64,000 nucleotides of DNA from Paramacrobiotus metropolitanus (GCF_019649055.1 NW_026570232.1:1-64000), one strand, 5' to 3'; shown: positions 31,689 through 45,918, numbered from the stretch's first letter. Numbers and translations: made by a program. Notes: generated by a model from the sequence alone, not told the origin.

Positions 31689-34365
31689 TTAGGTCATATG
31701 GCCTCCGAGTGCTTCCCTGACGTGTTCGTACACGACGTAGCTGATGCTGACCGCTGGCACGGCTTTCAGGAAGTTAGGTCCCATACCCCGATACAGCCCA
31801 GGAATGCCTTCAGTATTCACGATATTCTTGATCACAGCTATTGTGCCGTTTTCTGCACCGAACACCGGACCATCTATGAAAAAAGTTGTCACGTTGAGAC
31901 CTGCGAAAAATAACTGCAAACGGCATATAAACCAAAATATTTTCTCATATATCTGCAAGCAATGCAATACTCTGATACATATTTGACCAGCTCAGCTTCG
32001 GTAAAGTAAATGCGTTAATACGAAAACTAAGCCGATCAAAAATTAGAAAAATATTTCCTACCGTGAGTGTACAGATATGATACCATTCACAGACACTCAC
32101 CATACGCCTGCAGTCGCGTTTTCACCAGAGCCAATGGATAACTGGAAACCTGGCCGCACACGCTTGACACCATACCACAAGCAAGAACGACTAGTGCTGG
32201 AGGCTGTGCGTCTTTTGATGGGAGATGCCGCCTCAGGTACCATCTTTTCAAACTCTACAACCAGCTCATTGGTGATCAGGTTTGTCAGAATAAAGACTGA
32301 CTGCACAGCTTACTTCGTAGACCGCTAGATCGATGCCTGCATAAGGCAAAATTCCTGCCAGATTTGGTGCATAACCCCGATAAAATGCACTTAGGCCTTC
32401 ATTTTTTAAGATTCGCCGTGCTGCATGGAAAATCCCATCGAACTGCCCAGTGGTTCCTAGCGTCAACCGGGTCTTAATTACTTCCATGGGATAAATGGCT
32501 GATTGGGACATAGCACCGGCCATCGAGCCGGCAAGGATCCGCTCAGATAGGTACAACTCTCTTTCGGATTTTCCTTTAATTATTTTCTTCATTTGTTCGT
32601 AGGAAGCAAATTTTATTGCTGATTCCGGGGCGATTTTCAAAACGTTCATTCCGTTGCCGCGCCACAACGACCAGTAACCGCCCTCTTTCAGCATGGAAAA
32701 GAAACATTTTAGCAGAGATTCGCACTGCCCGCTTCTGCCATAAACCTGCCAGCACACCAATAAATTAAATTGTCTGAAAGGTGGATAGATGCAGAAAACT
32801 CCATAAACCAGAATGTGGACAATCGTACAGAAACGTATAATTCTATTACTGGGGTGTTCAAAGTAGAATAGAAGTGTACAATAAATAATGGAATGCACAA
32901 TAATAAATTATAAGTTAGAGAAATATTGACCATTTTATTTGGCAACAGCCAGTGCACAGATCAATACGCTTGCGCATATTTAAAATAATTAAAATTATGA
33001 AATTTTAAACATCAAAAATAAAATTTAAACACTGTTTTGGTCAGCTCGCCAACAGTCCTTTATTGCTTACCGATTCGCGCAATTTATACACTAGTTTTTG
33101 TTCACTGGGATAATTTATTTCGTTATTTTTCGAATTATCTTTTCCGTATCACAGACTAAACAGAAATTATATTTACTAAATTTACTTAGCCAACAATTTT
33201 TTCACTGTACCTGGAAGAACGTTTTTATTCTGTCCAGCGGTGCTGTGCATGTCCGGCTGACACACCCCGCTACACCGCCGGCCACTAAATGCCTCCACCA
33301 CATTCCAGTCACCATCTCTTTTTTAGTGAAATCTGTCGGGACCAGTGCATCTTCACCCAGGTCCAGATACTGTAAATGGAAAAAGCCGATCATCAAGGAA
33401 GACTCCCATCCTGTGACAACGAAATCACTGACCGTGGCACCATGTCTCCAGTATCCAAACAAATCTTGGATGGTGATGCTGGGATACCAAAGGAAGAAGT
33501 CACGAAATTCGTCGAACGAAACGGCCAACGATCCATCTGAATCTAATCGCTTTAATAAGCGCTCTGCTTCCTTTGGTGTAATATTTATACCAAACTTTTG
33601 AAACGAATTAACGACTTCCGTGCGGTCCAGTTTACCTGGAAAGTAGTACGACAAAATGATAAGGCACAAATTATTACGGCATAAAAATACAATCGAAACA
33701 TCTGTTTATCACGTGCCGCGTCTAGTACATAGCACCTACAATATATCGGAGTGCATTTACATTCAAAATAAACCGCTGAATAATGACGAAGTCACGCATA
33801 ACTTAACATCGACGACACAGCCTTTTAATAACATATAAATTTTCCGGAATCTAGTATCATGCTTTTTTCTATGATCAGTTATATACAAAAATACTTCCTG
33901 TGCTGAGTTTATGGTACCAGATAAGTTTGTACGTCTTTTAATAATTTGCGTTTGAGTGATTTGCTTACCGTCTTTATTTTGGTCCAATTTTCCAAACACA
34001 ACCGCTAATTTTTTCTCATGACTGAGAACGTAATTAACGAACTCCACAAAATCCAAATTGCCCGAATCGTCGATATCGGCATTCTCTATCGATTCCTATT
34101 TGAACAGCAACGCGCCGTGTTAAATAAACTTTGCCCCGTCGATTACGCTTACGAAACGCACGGCCCAACCACCCAGGCAACCTACTTTGATGCTCTCCTC
34201 CGGAATGTGCCGGAAGACCTCCATGATATCCTTGGCGTTGATGCGGCCATTCTTGTCTTTGTCCAGCGTGTCGAAGAGCTCGCCCCATCGCTCGGCGTGC
34301 AGCGGCAGTTTGACGTAGCTTTCGGGGTCTTTCACTTCGTGGGAGCGATCGCGTCTCCACGGCAT
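31689..34365 (-). CDS. Ca2+-binding mitochondrial ATP-Mg/Pi carrier (SCaMC)
   Basis: Seven exons keep frame: 34365-34186, 34095-33969, 33635-33433, 33369-33211, 32745-32314, 32254-32101 and 31900-31689. They give 488 aa, the usual SCaMC size (SLC25A23/24/25). The N-terminal half carries four EF-hand units ([39 protein letters not shown] and a weaker fourth). The C-terminal half has three carrier repeats: [20 protein letters not shown] and [12 protein letters not shown] match PX(D/E)XX(K/R)X(R/Q), the third with Ala in place of the acid. It exchanges ATP-Mg for phosphate across the inner membrane under cytosolic Ca2+. The 63-nt intron 3 (33432-33370) is a multiple of three without stops, so retention would not break the frame. 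Confidence 0.93.
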
Positions 34366-36498
34366 GGCAGTGGCACCACCCGAGTACGGCTAAACACAGG
34401 CATCCACACGTCTTGTTCGATTATGCAGGCAGTCGGAATACGGGATAATCAAAATACACGATTGACAGCCTCTAAACATGTGTGAAACGCACTATACAGA
34501 CACGGGTTCGTCGATCTGTTTGTATCACCGATATTATGGCGATATCAAACAACAGCGAAAACGGCAGACAAGAGTCGCAATACCTGGCGTAAAGTCTCGG
34601 TATTTACAATGCCCAATAACAGTGCCCTGTACAGAATCCGTCGGGGGAATATTCCTAATATTTATCCAAGGACCAAGCTCAAAATCCCGAAAGAGATCGT
34701 TGAGAAGCACTATTCAGTATTCATATGCCAATCATATCGGCCAAAGACATCAGTAGTCACATCAGCATGCACAGAAAAAATATTAACCGAATGGAAATCT
34801 ACTGCATACTCTAACAAAGCAAGCAAAACGGGAAGCAACTGAAAAAATGGAATCGCTAAAAATCTGGATAGGATCAAAATTAGGAGGATTTTCCGATTTA
34901 TCGAATTTTGTTGATACCCGATACCGTATCTTATGATCTGCACGAAGATTGTGCAACGCACGTACTGTATGTACTATATAGCCACAGGCACAAGCCTGAG
35001 CCTCAAGCGTCGAATTTGGCAAGTAACTGCAGCGATGGTGCGTCTGGTGGCTAGTCCACGAATGTGGTTTTCGCGTTATTCCCGCATTGTCATGAGTTAT
35101 TCTCGCCAGGCTCACGTTACTATTTTAATTTTGTTCAACTGTTAAACTGTAAGTCGTTCGTTGCTTATAAACAGTCCCATTATTACAACAGGAGATCGGC
35201 TGAGGTCTCAGCAGACACCTCGGCAAATGGTGGGGTAGCCAGTCCATCTCTTTCCGGGTTCTCCTACACTCGAGTATAGAATCAAAGATACTTGTATCTT
35301 GCCGGCTTCGACTGATCGTTTGCCTGACAAGTGAGAACAACACCCGTCACTTATTTTTTTTAATTACAGGCAGCGAGTTAAATATTTATGTAATATCGTA
35401 TAAGTAAGCAATTAATTAATCAGCTAACAGCGTCTCGGATCCCGCTTAATTATAAACGCGACTAGATTGATGGTTTTACTTTATGCAAGATTGCAGGTAG
35501 TGGTCTAGTCAATTGCCTACGAAAGAAGAATGAAACAGAAACAATAAAAAGGTAGATAAGTATTCATTAGTGTCTGAAGTCCATAGTATATATACAGTAT
35601 GTATTAGACTGCTGGCAATAAGCGCTTTACTAGCTCGATCGTTTGTACCAAAAGCCAGGGGTGTGACCTTTCAGCTAATCTACGTGGTTCAAGAGATATT
35701 AACGATCGCTGCGCCGACTTAAATGTTTTTGCGTTGTTTGCAAGCAGATGAATGTGTTTGCGGTTTAATTTCTTGCATTAGGTCAACAAATTATTAGTTT
35801 AAGAAATTAAGTGCAGTAATTTACGCGATAATCCCAGTATCAACAAAGCCCACTCATTGTCATAATACAAAACATGTAAGCATGTAGCAGCAGCACGGAC
35901 GCAGTACAGAATACACCTAGAGTAGGTATACGTAAGTCCCCAAGGAAATTAGCAGTGCGTTGTCACTGCATTTTATTGCATGGCAACGAAAACTGCAGCA
36001 GGTACTCAAATTACGGGTTCCTCTTTTTAAAAATTTACGGAAGATCCAACCACCGCTCGTCACACGTACAGCAGTCGGCTACAAAACAATTTCACTCAAC
36101 GCTTTAAGAATTACCCGTGTACTGTACTTTTGAGTGCTGCTTTAAACATCGGTAAGCAAGGATTTAATTATTGCTCATTTTAGTAAGTGGGTAATTTATA
36201 ATAATTACCCCTGTAAGGTGTTTAAACCAAAAGCGCTATAGTAATTACATCAATTTTATGGCTCTGCATTCTCTTTACTTTTTGGGGTCGAATCAATAGT
36301 TTATTTGGAATTTCTCACCATAAAAAGAGTTTCTTTCTGATTTCATGACCAAGTTACTAATATGATACAGGTTACAGATTACGCTGATAGTGAGTAAATC
36401 AAGTTGTGGTTTTTGTTTACTTGAACATTTAAGCAACCATTCTGCCACCTATTCGATTATATTGCGCGCGATTGTTTTTCCCGTGACAAAACGTTACA
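34366..36498. other. Intergenic stretch
   Basis: AT-rich sequence separating the divergent SCaMC gene and the 512-aa gene, so it probably holds both promoters. No further gene, repeat or RNA recognised. One isolated TGACCTTT near 35656 is within chance expectation. Confidence 0.5.
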
Positions 36499-38109
36499 AT
36501 GTCCGCTCGGGCAGTCCCACGCCCCGTCAAATTTAAGGTTCCACCCACAGCCAAGGATGCGGCAAATGCTTTCTCGTTATTATCCACGCCAGCCGCAGTC
36601 AACAGCGTGTACTATGCACTGCTGATCTGGCTAGCGTTCATCATTACTTGTCTAGCACTCATTTTACCGCAAATAATCAAGCAGCGCCATTTCTGGATTG
36701 TACTGGAACTCTTATCCGCGCGACGGTGGTTCGATGTGGCCTACAATGCCCTTCAGGCGCGACCCCTCGCTGCCGAGGACAAAGCAACCATTAAAACGGG
36801 CGACACCGCACAACCAGTTACCGCCCACCCTGTACTATTTCACCGCCTTTTAGCCAAACTCGGATTCATCCAGAATCCAGCGCCTTACACGATGCCCGCA
36901 GCGGCTGAAAGTTCGATGTTGAATTTCTACGGTGACACCGGGCTGGTGCAGCCCGGTGCCGAAAACGAGAAGGAAAAATTCGGACTGGGCAAGGATGAAC
37001 AGTCCAGCAGTCGCTATTTATGGTATCTGATGGAACGCCCAGACATTCACGACCAGCCCAGCGACAATCCCTTCATGCAGCTGCAGACTAGCAGCCTGAC
37101 TGCACCCTCAAAATCCGAGCCCACTTTCGACTTTAATCTGGCCTCGCGATTTGAGGAATCGAAACAGGATATCGACACTGGTGAAGGGGAACGCGGAGCG
37201 GAAGAAATTCACCTTCCTGAGTCGAAAATAATCAATCAAGTATGCCGCAGCGGAACCTGTCAGTATCATTCATCCCTCGATCCGAGTAAATTAAGCGATC
37301 CCAAATACTTCTCCGCCGGTGTGGAGCGGTTAATCAAGGAAATGCTGGAAGATGTGGCATTGGCGGCCGTTGAAGATAATTTTGAAAGTGATGCTGAAGT
37401 GGAAAAAGAAACGCCCGTTCCGTTGATCGAAGATTTGTTGGTCATTCCGAAACTTCTCGTGGAAAATCTAGCCGAACCGATACTATCGCTGGCATCGGCT
37501 ATCGGAGCTGAATCGCCATTGGTCGAACCCGTTACAGTGCCCGAAGTACCGAGATTAAGCATTGCGGATCAGTTCAGTTCGACCGGTGTGTCCGAACCGT
37601 TGGCCGTCTCCAGTGTTCAAGACACAATGGCCACGGATATGCACGCCTCGGAAATTCTTGTCCGTCCCAGCCAGCAGCGTCTTCCGCAGTATCCGGATGC
37701 TGTTGTCTTTCCTTGTGACATTGATTTGACTAGACCGAACGGATGGCGATTTGCCCAGTGGAAACCGTGTGAAATTCGGGTCGGTACCGCGGAAATCGCT
37801 GTACGATATCGGAACCGAAAGGTATGGCAAACAAATTATTACGTGACCTTTCAAAAATTTTGTATTCTGCTTTTTTATTCTATTTTTGCTTAACAGGATC
37901 AGCTTGTAGAAAAGCATATTACGGAGAAAGACCCTTCACAGTTTACGTTCTCCGTTCCACGTTCGATGAAAACGGGACTATCGGCATCCGCCCGTCGTTT
38001 CGGATTAATATGCCCAAATGGTCACTTTCGATTCCGTGCATTGGATCACGAATCGCAGGCCAAAATACTGCTTGCTTTGAGAAATTTTACGAAGCCGATT
38101 ACAGTATGA
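36499..38109 (+). CDS. Unrecognised single-pass membrane protein (512 aa)
   Basis: Two exons join in phase 0: 36499-37821, ending AAG|gtatgg, and 37897-38109, after ttaacag. I do not recognise the family. Residues ~36-60 form one strong hydrophobic segment (YYALLIWLAFIITCLALILP) preceded by a basic N-terminus, so an N-terminal membrane anchor is likely. Residues ~130-400 are acidic, low complexity and probably disordered. The C-terminus (~400-512) is more compact and basic, with Trp-rich and Phe/Arg-rich stretches, and may be the conserved part. No signal cleavage site or catalytic motif is visible. Confidence 0.7.
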
Positions 38110-38850
38110 TCACAATATCAAGTACAATAGCAATATTGTGTCGATTAGTGTGGGCCTTAGCATGCACAAGTTAAACTGAAAAAACTTAAACAAAATAAAA
38201 CAAAACATCTGTCTGTTTGAATCTGGAATTCCAGATACAGATGACAGTTAGTATAAGCGGTTCATGCAAAGACAATTTAACACCAATAAAAGCTGTAAAA
38301 TTGTGGTGTAATTGGTATGGGAAGTCGCTGCACATGCGCACCAGTCTTTCACAAAATTAACTACTACGATGGATAAACAGTGGGCATAATAATGGCTAAA
38401 GCTAACAGGTTAAAGGCTAATTTGCAGCATACTGAAACGAGTATTTCTAAAGCGAGGGACACAGTAATTTTAGTGAACAGCATTTAAGCAGAGCGGTAGC
38501 TGCAGCGACCTTAGGAAAGCACCGAAAATATTGTTAAATTAATGGCAATCTGTCCCGCGGCAGACGAGAGGACAACCGCTGCTCGCCATCATCAGCTGCA
38601 CCCGCATCGTCCTCACCATTCTGCATTACTTTATCCACGACATCGTCACTACAAAGGCAAGGTTTCTGCTTTGAGCGGTGCGAGATTCAATTCAACTGCT
38701 TGTATGTGTCATCATATCTCAAAATTGTAGCACAAAACGTAAGCTTTTTGGTAGTAAAGTAAACCTACGTTGCGTCTTTACTTAACAGCAGTAACGTAAG
38801 TTACTACTGGTTAGCATACTTAACTAAACATGCGCGCGACCTTTCAAAAC

Positions 38851-41676
38851 CTACATTTTTTCCTTCAGTATTTCACTTATGTTCGGACGAAGAATGCTGT
38901 CGCTCCATAAAAGACTATCGGATCCCAGTCGCAAACCTGCCAGCTCCGATTGCACCAACTTTCGACGAGCTCGTTCTCGCTTCAGTATCTACCAAAAACA
39001 GATGCCTGCCAGGGTATAGAAACTTGCGAGATTATGTACGATATTCTAATCTACCATCGACATAGTTAAATTTTAGTTCCGCTTCGAGCGCAATACTTTC
39101 TTTCAATCATGATTTCCGAATGATGATTTTCGAAACCAAAACCATGCTTAAGCCTTAAGGTGAATTTCTACTCACATAACGCTATTTTAAATTATACAGG
39201 AATCGATAGAGAATGCATTTCTCTATCTACTCGTACTGATCTGAATCAAGCTTTTATGAAAAAACTGCACACCGTTACCTATTTTAAAAACTATGATCGA
39301 GCAGAAACCTTTTACAAGGTTCTAATACTGCGCAGAAGAGAAGACATCTCTGTTCTGGCGGGATGGCAAGTTTGCTGACCACCAGCCACGAAATTATCAG
39401 CGGCAGCAAATGTTTGTTTAAGAACCAGAAGATACGCGCGCGATCATAAATGATCAGGTAGAACACTGAAATTTATTGCCCTGTTTTCATCTCTGTCTCC
39501 ATTCACCACTGGCGCTTGAGTGTCAGAGAGTCATTCCTGCTCAGCTGAAACAATACGTGACCCGAAGAGACCGGGACACAACAGGATGCGCAGCACTCGC
39601 ACCAAGAATAGGTCTGCTGTCCAGCTTTGTCTGTACCGTTCACAAAAAAGTCATTTTCTCAAAAATAGCAAATGTTGGGCAAATAATTCGGTGTTTTATC
39701 CGACTCCAAGTTTGATCGCTCCATCACATGGAGTAAATTCCCATACACATTCTGAACCAAAATGAAGCTCTTCAGATGTAAATTGACCAAGTTATAAGAG
39801 TTTGAAATTTTCGAAAATTCATTGCATCTTTGTTTTTTAAGGTATCATCACCAAAATGGTTCAGAATGATCTTAAGATATAGATTTACCATAATGGTAAA
39901 TTTGGTCGGAGTCGGACAGATAGGTGAATTATTTGACGCGTCCGAGTTTTTAAACTTTTTCCGATGATAGTACGGCAGCCGGTTATTGCGCGCACATCTT
40001 GAGTTTAAATCGGTGAAGTTCAATGTTTTGAGCACCAAAAGCAAAAACGTACACTATAGAACTGTTTACGAGTCCGCAGTGGTGTTTTTTCTCGCAAGAG
40101 GGGTGCAAACGAGTAGAAACTCAGCTTAATCCGCAGAATCTTCTGTTTAAAGTGACTTTTATACTCGTAGCGTCAGAGTCTGGGCAAAGTCGACTATGGA
40201 GTGACCTTTGCGTGCAAACGATCAGTAATGCCGTCCAGTTCACAATTAGCCGGTAGCAGGTTAGCAGCCAAATCGAAAACCTTTGTTTACAGTGCTGAAT
40301 TTTAGTCACGATTGGCTTAAATAAGCTAGAATTTCCCGGTAAGATTTAAAAATGCGTACCGGTACGATTTTTGACGGTAATAGTCTGATGAAAGTCTGGT
40401 TTTACACGTCCCAGTCTCATTACAAAATAACGCCACCGTCTTCTCGTTACAGCCATGTGAATGATTGATCTGTATACAGATCTGTATTGTACGTAAGTAC
40501 AGACTTATAATTGTTAATACTATGCTTACTTTAGCATGCCGTTCCAGAACACTTTCTTTCTTCTCCAGTTCTCCTAGTTTTTCCGCCTTCTCTTCTTGCA
40601 AATTATCAGCCAGCCGACGCACAAATGTTTCGGTGTTTAACCGGTAATCCCGATGAAATTCCAAGCCACCATCCCGCAGCGCTTCCCGTAAACATTTAAT
40701 GCGCTCAGCTGAGCGGTGGGCTCGCATTTCCAGGCATCGCTTGTACCTTGTGTGCACATCGTACCGAATCTTCCATTCGTTTTCTGTAATACGAACATTA
40801 GGTACATATACATGAAAATGAAAGTTTTTCATTTAGATTTCATCTGGAAAGGATTTTGCATTTAGATCATGCGAACGCAAGGCGTTGCCGTTTGTTAAAC
40901 ACTAACTGACGTGAATAAAGCTATCACAGATCACAGTGAATCTAGATACTCGTATAAATGCGATCTCTTTAATATCAATCAACACTGAACAGTGGGCAAC
41001 CATTCCTGTTGTACAACGTTTTCCTCCAGTTTATTTGACAATTTTCACAAAAGGTCTGAAATGTGGGACTAATGGCGAATTGGTTGTGAAGCTTCAATTT
41101 AGTCCATGCATTGCGCTTCAGAGCATTTGTAAAAAACTAACAGGCAATTAAAATCCAAATAAATTTAACTCTTCTCCTTTAATTCCAAGTACAATTACCA
41201 GCTTATACTGCTCGACTATTTTGCAATATTACGCAGCCGTGGTTCCGTCATAAAACTGGATTCGTTAATAATATTGATAATGTTCATAAGTTATTAATGT
41301 TCATAACATATGAAACATTGATTATTAAAAATACATAAAATTAGAACATGAGCGCTTTTGACGACGCAACAACAGATGCAGTGTTTGCGCAGTACTTAAA
41401 CTGCAACTTCTTGTACTTATTTAACAATTGCCAACATCGACAGTCGATTCAACCCACATTTTGCTGTATTTTCTGGTTTGAATCGTTTGACTAATTACAA
41501 TTTACGAAACTTTCCTATATAGATATAGTGTTGTGCACACTGGGAAGTTATTAGTCAAGTAGTACAAAGTACTCACCTTCCTCCGTTCGCACTCGATCCA
41601 AAGATACTTCCAGATCCTGCAGGATGTGCTGCATCGATGTGACAGTATTAAGATAATCAACCTGTCGACTCACCAT
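38851..41676 (-). CDS. Small coiled-coil protein of unknown family (163 aa)
   Basis: Three exons keep frame: 41676-41577, 40783-40530 and 38988-38851, with a long intron 2 of ~1.5 kb. The protein is almost entirely helical and rich in Arg, Glu, Lys and Leu (RYKRCLEMRAHRSAERIKCL and ILKRERARRKLVQSEL are examples), suggesting a coiled coil from end to end. Cilium-associated and mitochondrial coiled-coil proteins look like this, but I found no diagnostic motif. The splice sites (gtgagt, gtaagc) and phases are good, so the gene itself is well supported. Confidence 0.6.
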
Positions 41677-42162
41677 GTTGTAAACTGTTACTCTAGGATT
41701 TTTCCGCTTAGTAACCCAAAGATTTCGTTACAAAAAAGTAAAAACCCTACTTTGTGAAAACGATTGCATCACCGAACCATTAGACTTGACAGTAAAATTT
41801 ATAAAACTAAATTGCGGGCGACTGCACATGTCCTAACCCCGATCTTCCACAGCAGCAACGCAGAAATATGGAACACGAGCACAGCAATGAGCTTTATTGT
41901 CAAGGCACGTCCACTTCCGGTAGTCTTATGTCATTAAATAAATTACATCTTTGAGCACCTCCGTCGTCTATCAAACCCAACAGCACAGATTCACCCATTG
42001 ATATTGCGCTTAAACTAATACTGACCGGCGACACCACACACAGGGTTAGTTCACACATTAAAAAACGCCTTTACGGACGTCGTCCCACATTGATAAAATT
42101 AAAACCAAAGAACCAATTCACACTCGGGAGTAAATAAGCAAAAGGCCACACCAGGGTCACAG

Positions 42163-44732
42163 TCACTTTCCGCCAAATACCAGCTTCTCCAGACTGGATT
42201 TGGTGAATTCGTACACCACAAAGAGGATCCCAGATGCCGGGAAAGTTCGTATCAAGGTTGGTGTAAGTCCATTATACAAGGCAAGAACACCTGTAAAGAG
42301 TGCTGTATTCAATAACCTCACTCGTGCAATTCAGTACTGGAATCGTAAGCGCTGCGTTACTGTATAGTACCATTCTCTGCTGAGCAAGCCATAACATAAC
42401 TTTTTATACATTATTGTATTCATTACGTGACACAGCATTCTTATAATAGAACTGACAACAGCAGCAGTGTTGCCAGTGTACAGAGACAAAATTAAGTAAT
42501 CAGCAAACTAAAATAAAAAAATACATCTGTGCCACATTAATCTGCGAGTCGGCAAAAAATATTGCCAATGAATATTACCTTCAGTTTTCGCAATCGTTAT
42601 CAATGTTGTGAAAAATCCTGTATGGGCTCTCCCAGTTTGCAATCGACTTTTCACGACATCAGCCGGGAAAATTGCTGCAGACCATAAGAAAAACAATAAC
42701 AAAATTCTATCAATTTTCTATTAGGGCTAATTCGCTGTCAGCCTATCAAATGAAACAATGCAATACGCACCAGCTATTAGAGTACTACATTTTGATACCG
42801 GTACTTCTTAACAGTTAACTGTAGAAAGCAGCATTAACAAAACCTACCTGCCCAACAAGAAACACCAGCAAACCCTCCACACAAAACGGTTTTGACCGGT
42901 CCCAGCTCATCTTTCGACCCCTTTCCCGCTAACACATTCCGCGCAGCATCATATCCACCAAAAAAGAAGAAATATCCGGGAATCTCCCGGGCAAAGGTAC
43001 TATTCAAGCCTCTGAACATGCCTATAACGCCCTCTTGTTTCAATATTCGCCGCATCAAAGTCCAAGGTCCACTGCAGCGGAATATTAGTAAACCGCATAA
43101 AAGTATCACACATGCCATTCACACATTTTTCTTCTCACATTCTTGGTTCCAATTTCACGTTAGGATTTTCAGCCAACTGAATTTGGCGTGCTTCGGCCAT
43201 CGCTTGCAGTTGACATTTGAGCCTGAAGTTTCAGCCACAAAATTCTGTATACGTAAAAGCACAAATTCTAAAACCAATAAACCGTACAATTCAGTCGGGC
43301 AAAGGAAAAAGCTCGTAAAAAATGCCGCACCGCCACCAGCTGTTGCATTCTGGAAGCTGTTTAAATCTTCGATGCGGGGGACCTTCACAATGTTCTGGAA
43401 AACAAGACATTTTCTTCCAAATCAACGTGATACGTAGCGGACAGGGATGCAGCACGAACTGCTCATAATGCAGATTTTACACGAACAAATAAGGCTACTT
43501 TAAATAAGTGTAAGAACATTCAAAACGAAAACGATCAAAGAGATTCCCTATGAAATTAAATTAAACATTGATATGGATTTTCGTTAAAAAGAGAATAAAA
43601 ATAAAATTTCCATGATCAGTTCACATCCAGCAAAGTAACCCGATGCAGTTACTGCAGTGCATAATTCGAATTCAAATAATATAAGTCGAATTCTGTAAGT
43701 CCAAAGTACTTAAATCTTCTGCGCACAGCGAGACTTTGAACTCTAACTAAACGACGAAAAAGCCAAAATGATGCAATACGACCGCTTCATGCATTGTAGT
43801 TGTCGATAACTACGGTCGTCGCGGTAAAACGTCTACCCGTCTATCTATCAAAGTGAACTGGAAAAAATCTTAGCGCCGCACATAGTGGGAGTTTCAAAAA
43901 CAAATTTTGAATGAAAGGAAAAAATGAATGAAAAAAAATGAACGAATGACTGAAAAAAAAATAAAAATGAATTAAAAAAATGATAAAAACTTGAATCAAC
44001 AGCAAAAATACCAACCGACTGGAACGACCCCACTACTACTGTACCAAATTATTATTACCGTAAGTAGAAAAACTTTTCTATATATTTCTATATATTTTCT
44101 GTATGTTTCTGCAGAAATATTTATAACTAGGCAACGTAACTATGCGAACGATATAGAAACAAACATAAAAAACAGAAACGAGAAAAGATACCACCATCAG
44201 AATTTCTAGAGTCAGTACTAACTCATTGTCAGTACTTGTACTCAACTTACCTGCACAACTCTCTGGCACAGTCCGTAGAAGAAAAACAGCGAAGCATTCT
44301 CAGCAATGTTAGCCGCCAAAGACGGCACAGTTCCGGCGTAAAGTCCTTTTATTCCTTGTGTGTTCCAGGTTTTCTTCCCGCAATCCCAGGCGCCCGTGAA
44401 AAACTGCGGATACGTCTGCATTTTCACCTGTTGATAAGGACAGCACGCTTGCAGACAAACGCAACGCTGATGCAAAAAGCATTAGCCAGGTTCACAGCAT
44501 ACTTTGATTGTATCCAGTGGCTGGCAAACAAGAACTGCCAGACCTCCGCCTGAAACCAGATGGAATACGTTTGTATAAAAATCAGCGCCAGCGGGGTTGG
44601 AGAGATCCATTTTATACACACACCAAGCGCTCCGGCGAATAAGTCGATGGCTCCCGTGATCGGAATACGGTAAGCATGCACGCCCGTCGAATTCCCACTC
44701 GGCTCCTCCACGGCTTGCGACGGTCCCCTCAT
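42163..44732 (-). CDS. SLC25A15: Mitochondrial ornithine/citrulline carrier
   Basis: Eight exons keep frame: 44732-44624, 44549-44503, 44427-44251, 43394-43288, 43222-43139, 43071-42848, 42674-42579 and 42290-42163. They give 323 aa (human 301). All three carrier signatures are present: QPLDTIKVKMQ, CPTELLKCQLQ and FPADVVKSRLQ. NIAENASLFFFYG and REIPGYFFFFGGYD are close to the ORC1 sequences NIAENSVLFMCYG and REVPGYFFFFGGYE, and SKDELGPV is identical. It exchanges ornithine and citrulline across the inner membrane. Intron 3 (43395-44250) contains a purine-rich GAATGAAA-like low-complexity run near 43904-43985. Confidence 0.92.
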
Positions 44733-45377
44733 TTTTGTATCGTTAGATTACTACTTCCGCGCAATGGGATAATTACAGCTCACGATCAGGAGAACCAATT
44801 AATTCTGCCGCAAAAAAAGAGAAGCCTGCAAAAATGCAGCTTAAACACGCGCGATATGCAGAGACTCCAAACAATTCTCCAGTCCAACTGCTCCAATGCG
44901 CGAACAGGGGAACAGTCTGCAAAATTATAATTTAACTGAAACAGCTATAACTAAACGGAATTTATTTCAAGAACCCAAGACAAACCAAAAGCTGACAAAA
45001 GCGAACGTTTTTAGTACAGTATTTACTGCATCCTTCGTATGTGCGGCGATTCGCACTTGCAGCTGCAAAAGCCATCAGCTGATTTTCTATTAGCTTTCGA
45101 CATAGGCGTGTGCTTGGTGACTCATCCTCTCAAGCCTTCTTTAATATGAACAAAATTAACGATATTATTCGGATAACCGAATTTGTTAATATCACAAGGT
45201 TAAGTATGTTTCACAACAATATTTTTTGCGAAATAAACTCATTACGACAATTCCGAATAAAGATTTCGACTGCCTGTAGTCCTAAGTCTACTAAGTCTGC
45301 TATATGATATTGTACTACATGCTGGAGTGCTTACCACTAGAGTACTTGGTTAGTTGCTACCATGTATGTAGTTAAGG
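44733..45377. other. Intergenic stretch before the right arm
   Basis: No gene or repeat recognised. The right arm of the inverted duplication becomes recognisable from about 45378. Confidence 0.5.
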
Positions 45378-45496
45378 ATGGTGAAACCAGGGCGCATTAA
45401 TCTTAAATTTGGACAAAATACCGCAGATGTTCTACCCACCAACTGGATAAAACTGCTTACGATATCAATTTTATTCTTTTTTCGGTCGTTGTGTAG
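45378..45496. repeat. Right arm of inverted duplication, part interrupted by E2
   Basis: This segment matches, inverted, about 25935-25815. The match (GGTGAAACCAGGG, AAATTTGGACA, AACTGGATAAAA, TTTCGGTCG and so on) runs up to GTAG at 45493-45496, stops at the E2 LTR, and resumes after 55076. Confidence 0.85.
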
Positions 45497-45918
45497 TGTG
45501 ACAGCAGGCGAACAAAGGCTCACGATAGTGAGAAGAAGGCTTTACTGTGATAGCAATAAAGTACAGAGAACCAAAACACAAAGGCTCGGTGCGAGCAGGA
45601 TCGTGAAAGCACATTGAATGATCTGCTAGTGAACAAAGTGAACGGCACATCGAGCCGAAAGCATGGGAAAACCTATGCGGCACACTGGGCTGATCCAACA
45701 CGAGCGAACGAACGCTGATAGGCCGAGATGTGGAAAGGAGGCGTGGCTCCGCCTACATCGAGGCCGATGATTGGCCGAGACGAAAGGCTGGGCGGAAAGC
45801 TGCCTGAATCGAGGCCGATCTAGCGCTCGACAGCGAGTGCGACTCGGTGTGAGTCAGCACACCGGAAGCGGGACTGTCGCTGGCTGCCATACTCGTAGGC
45901 TGCCATAGCGTCCCAACA
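45497..45918 (-). repeat. E2 left (3') LTR, 422 bp
   Basis: TG...CA ends. It matches the right LTR except for small changes and about 50 bp (near 45790-45850) absent from the right copy. It contains hairpins CTCAC-GATA-GTGAG, GCTCG-GTG-CGAGC and CGGTGTG-AGTCAG-CACACCG, and an AATAAA on each strand around a CTTTA..TG/CAATAAAG hairpin, which is perfect (8 bp) in the right LTR. Confidence 0.9.

Noticed and set aside
31260-31913. 217-aa plus-strand frame
   Set aside because: Its 3' half is antisense to the last SCaMC exon and the rest has no recognisable features.
33370-33432. 63-nt segment read as part of the SCaMC protein
   Set aside because: It is open in frame, but removal restores the family alignment and it has gt...ag ends, so I treat it as an intron.
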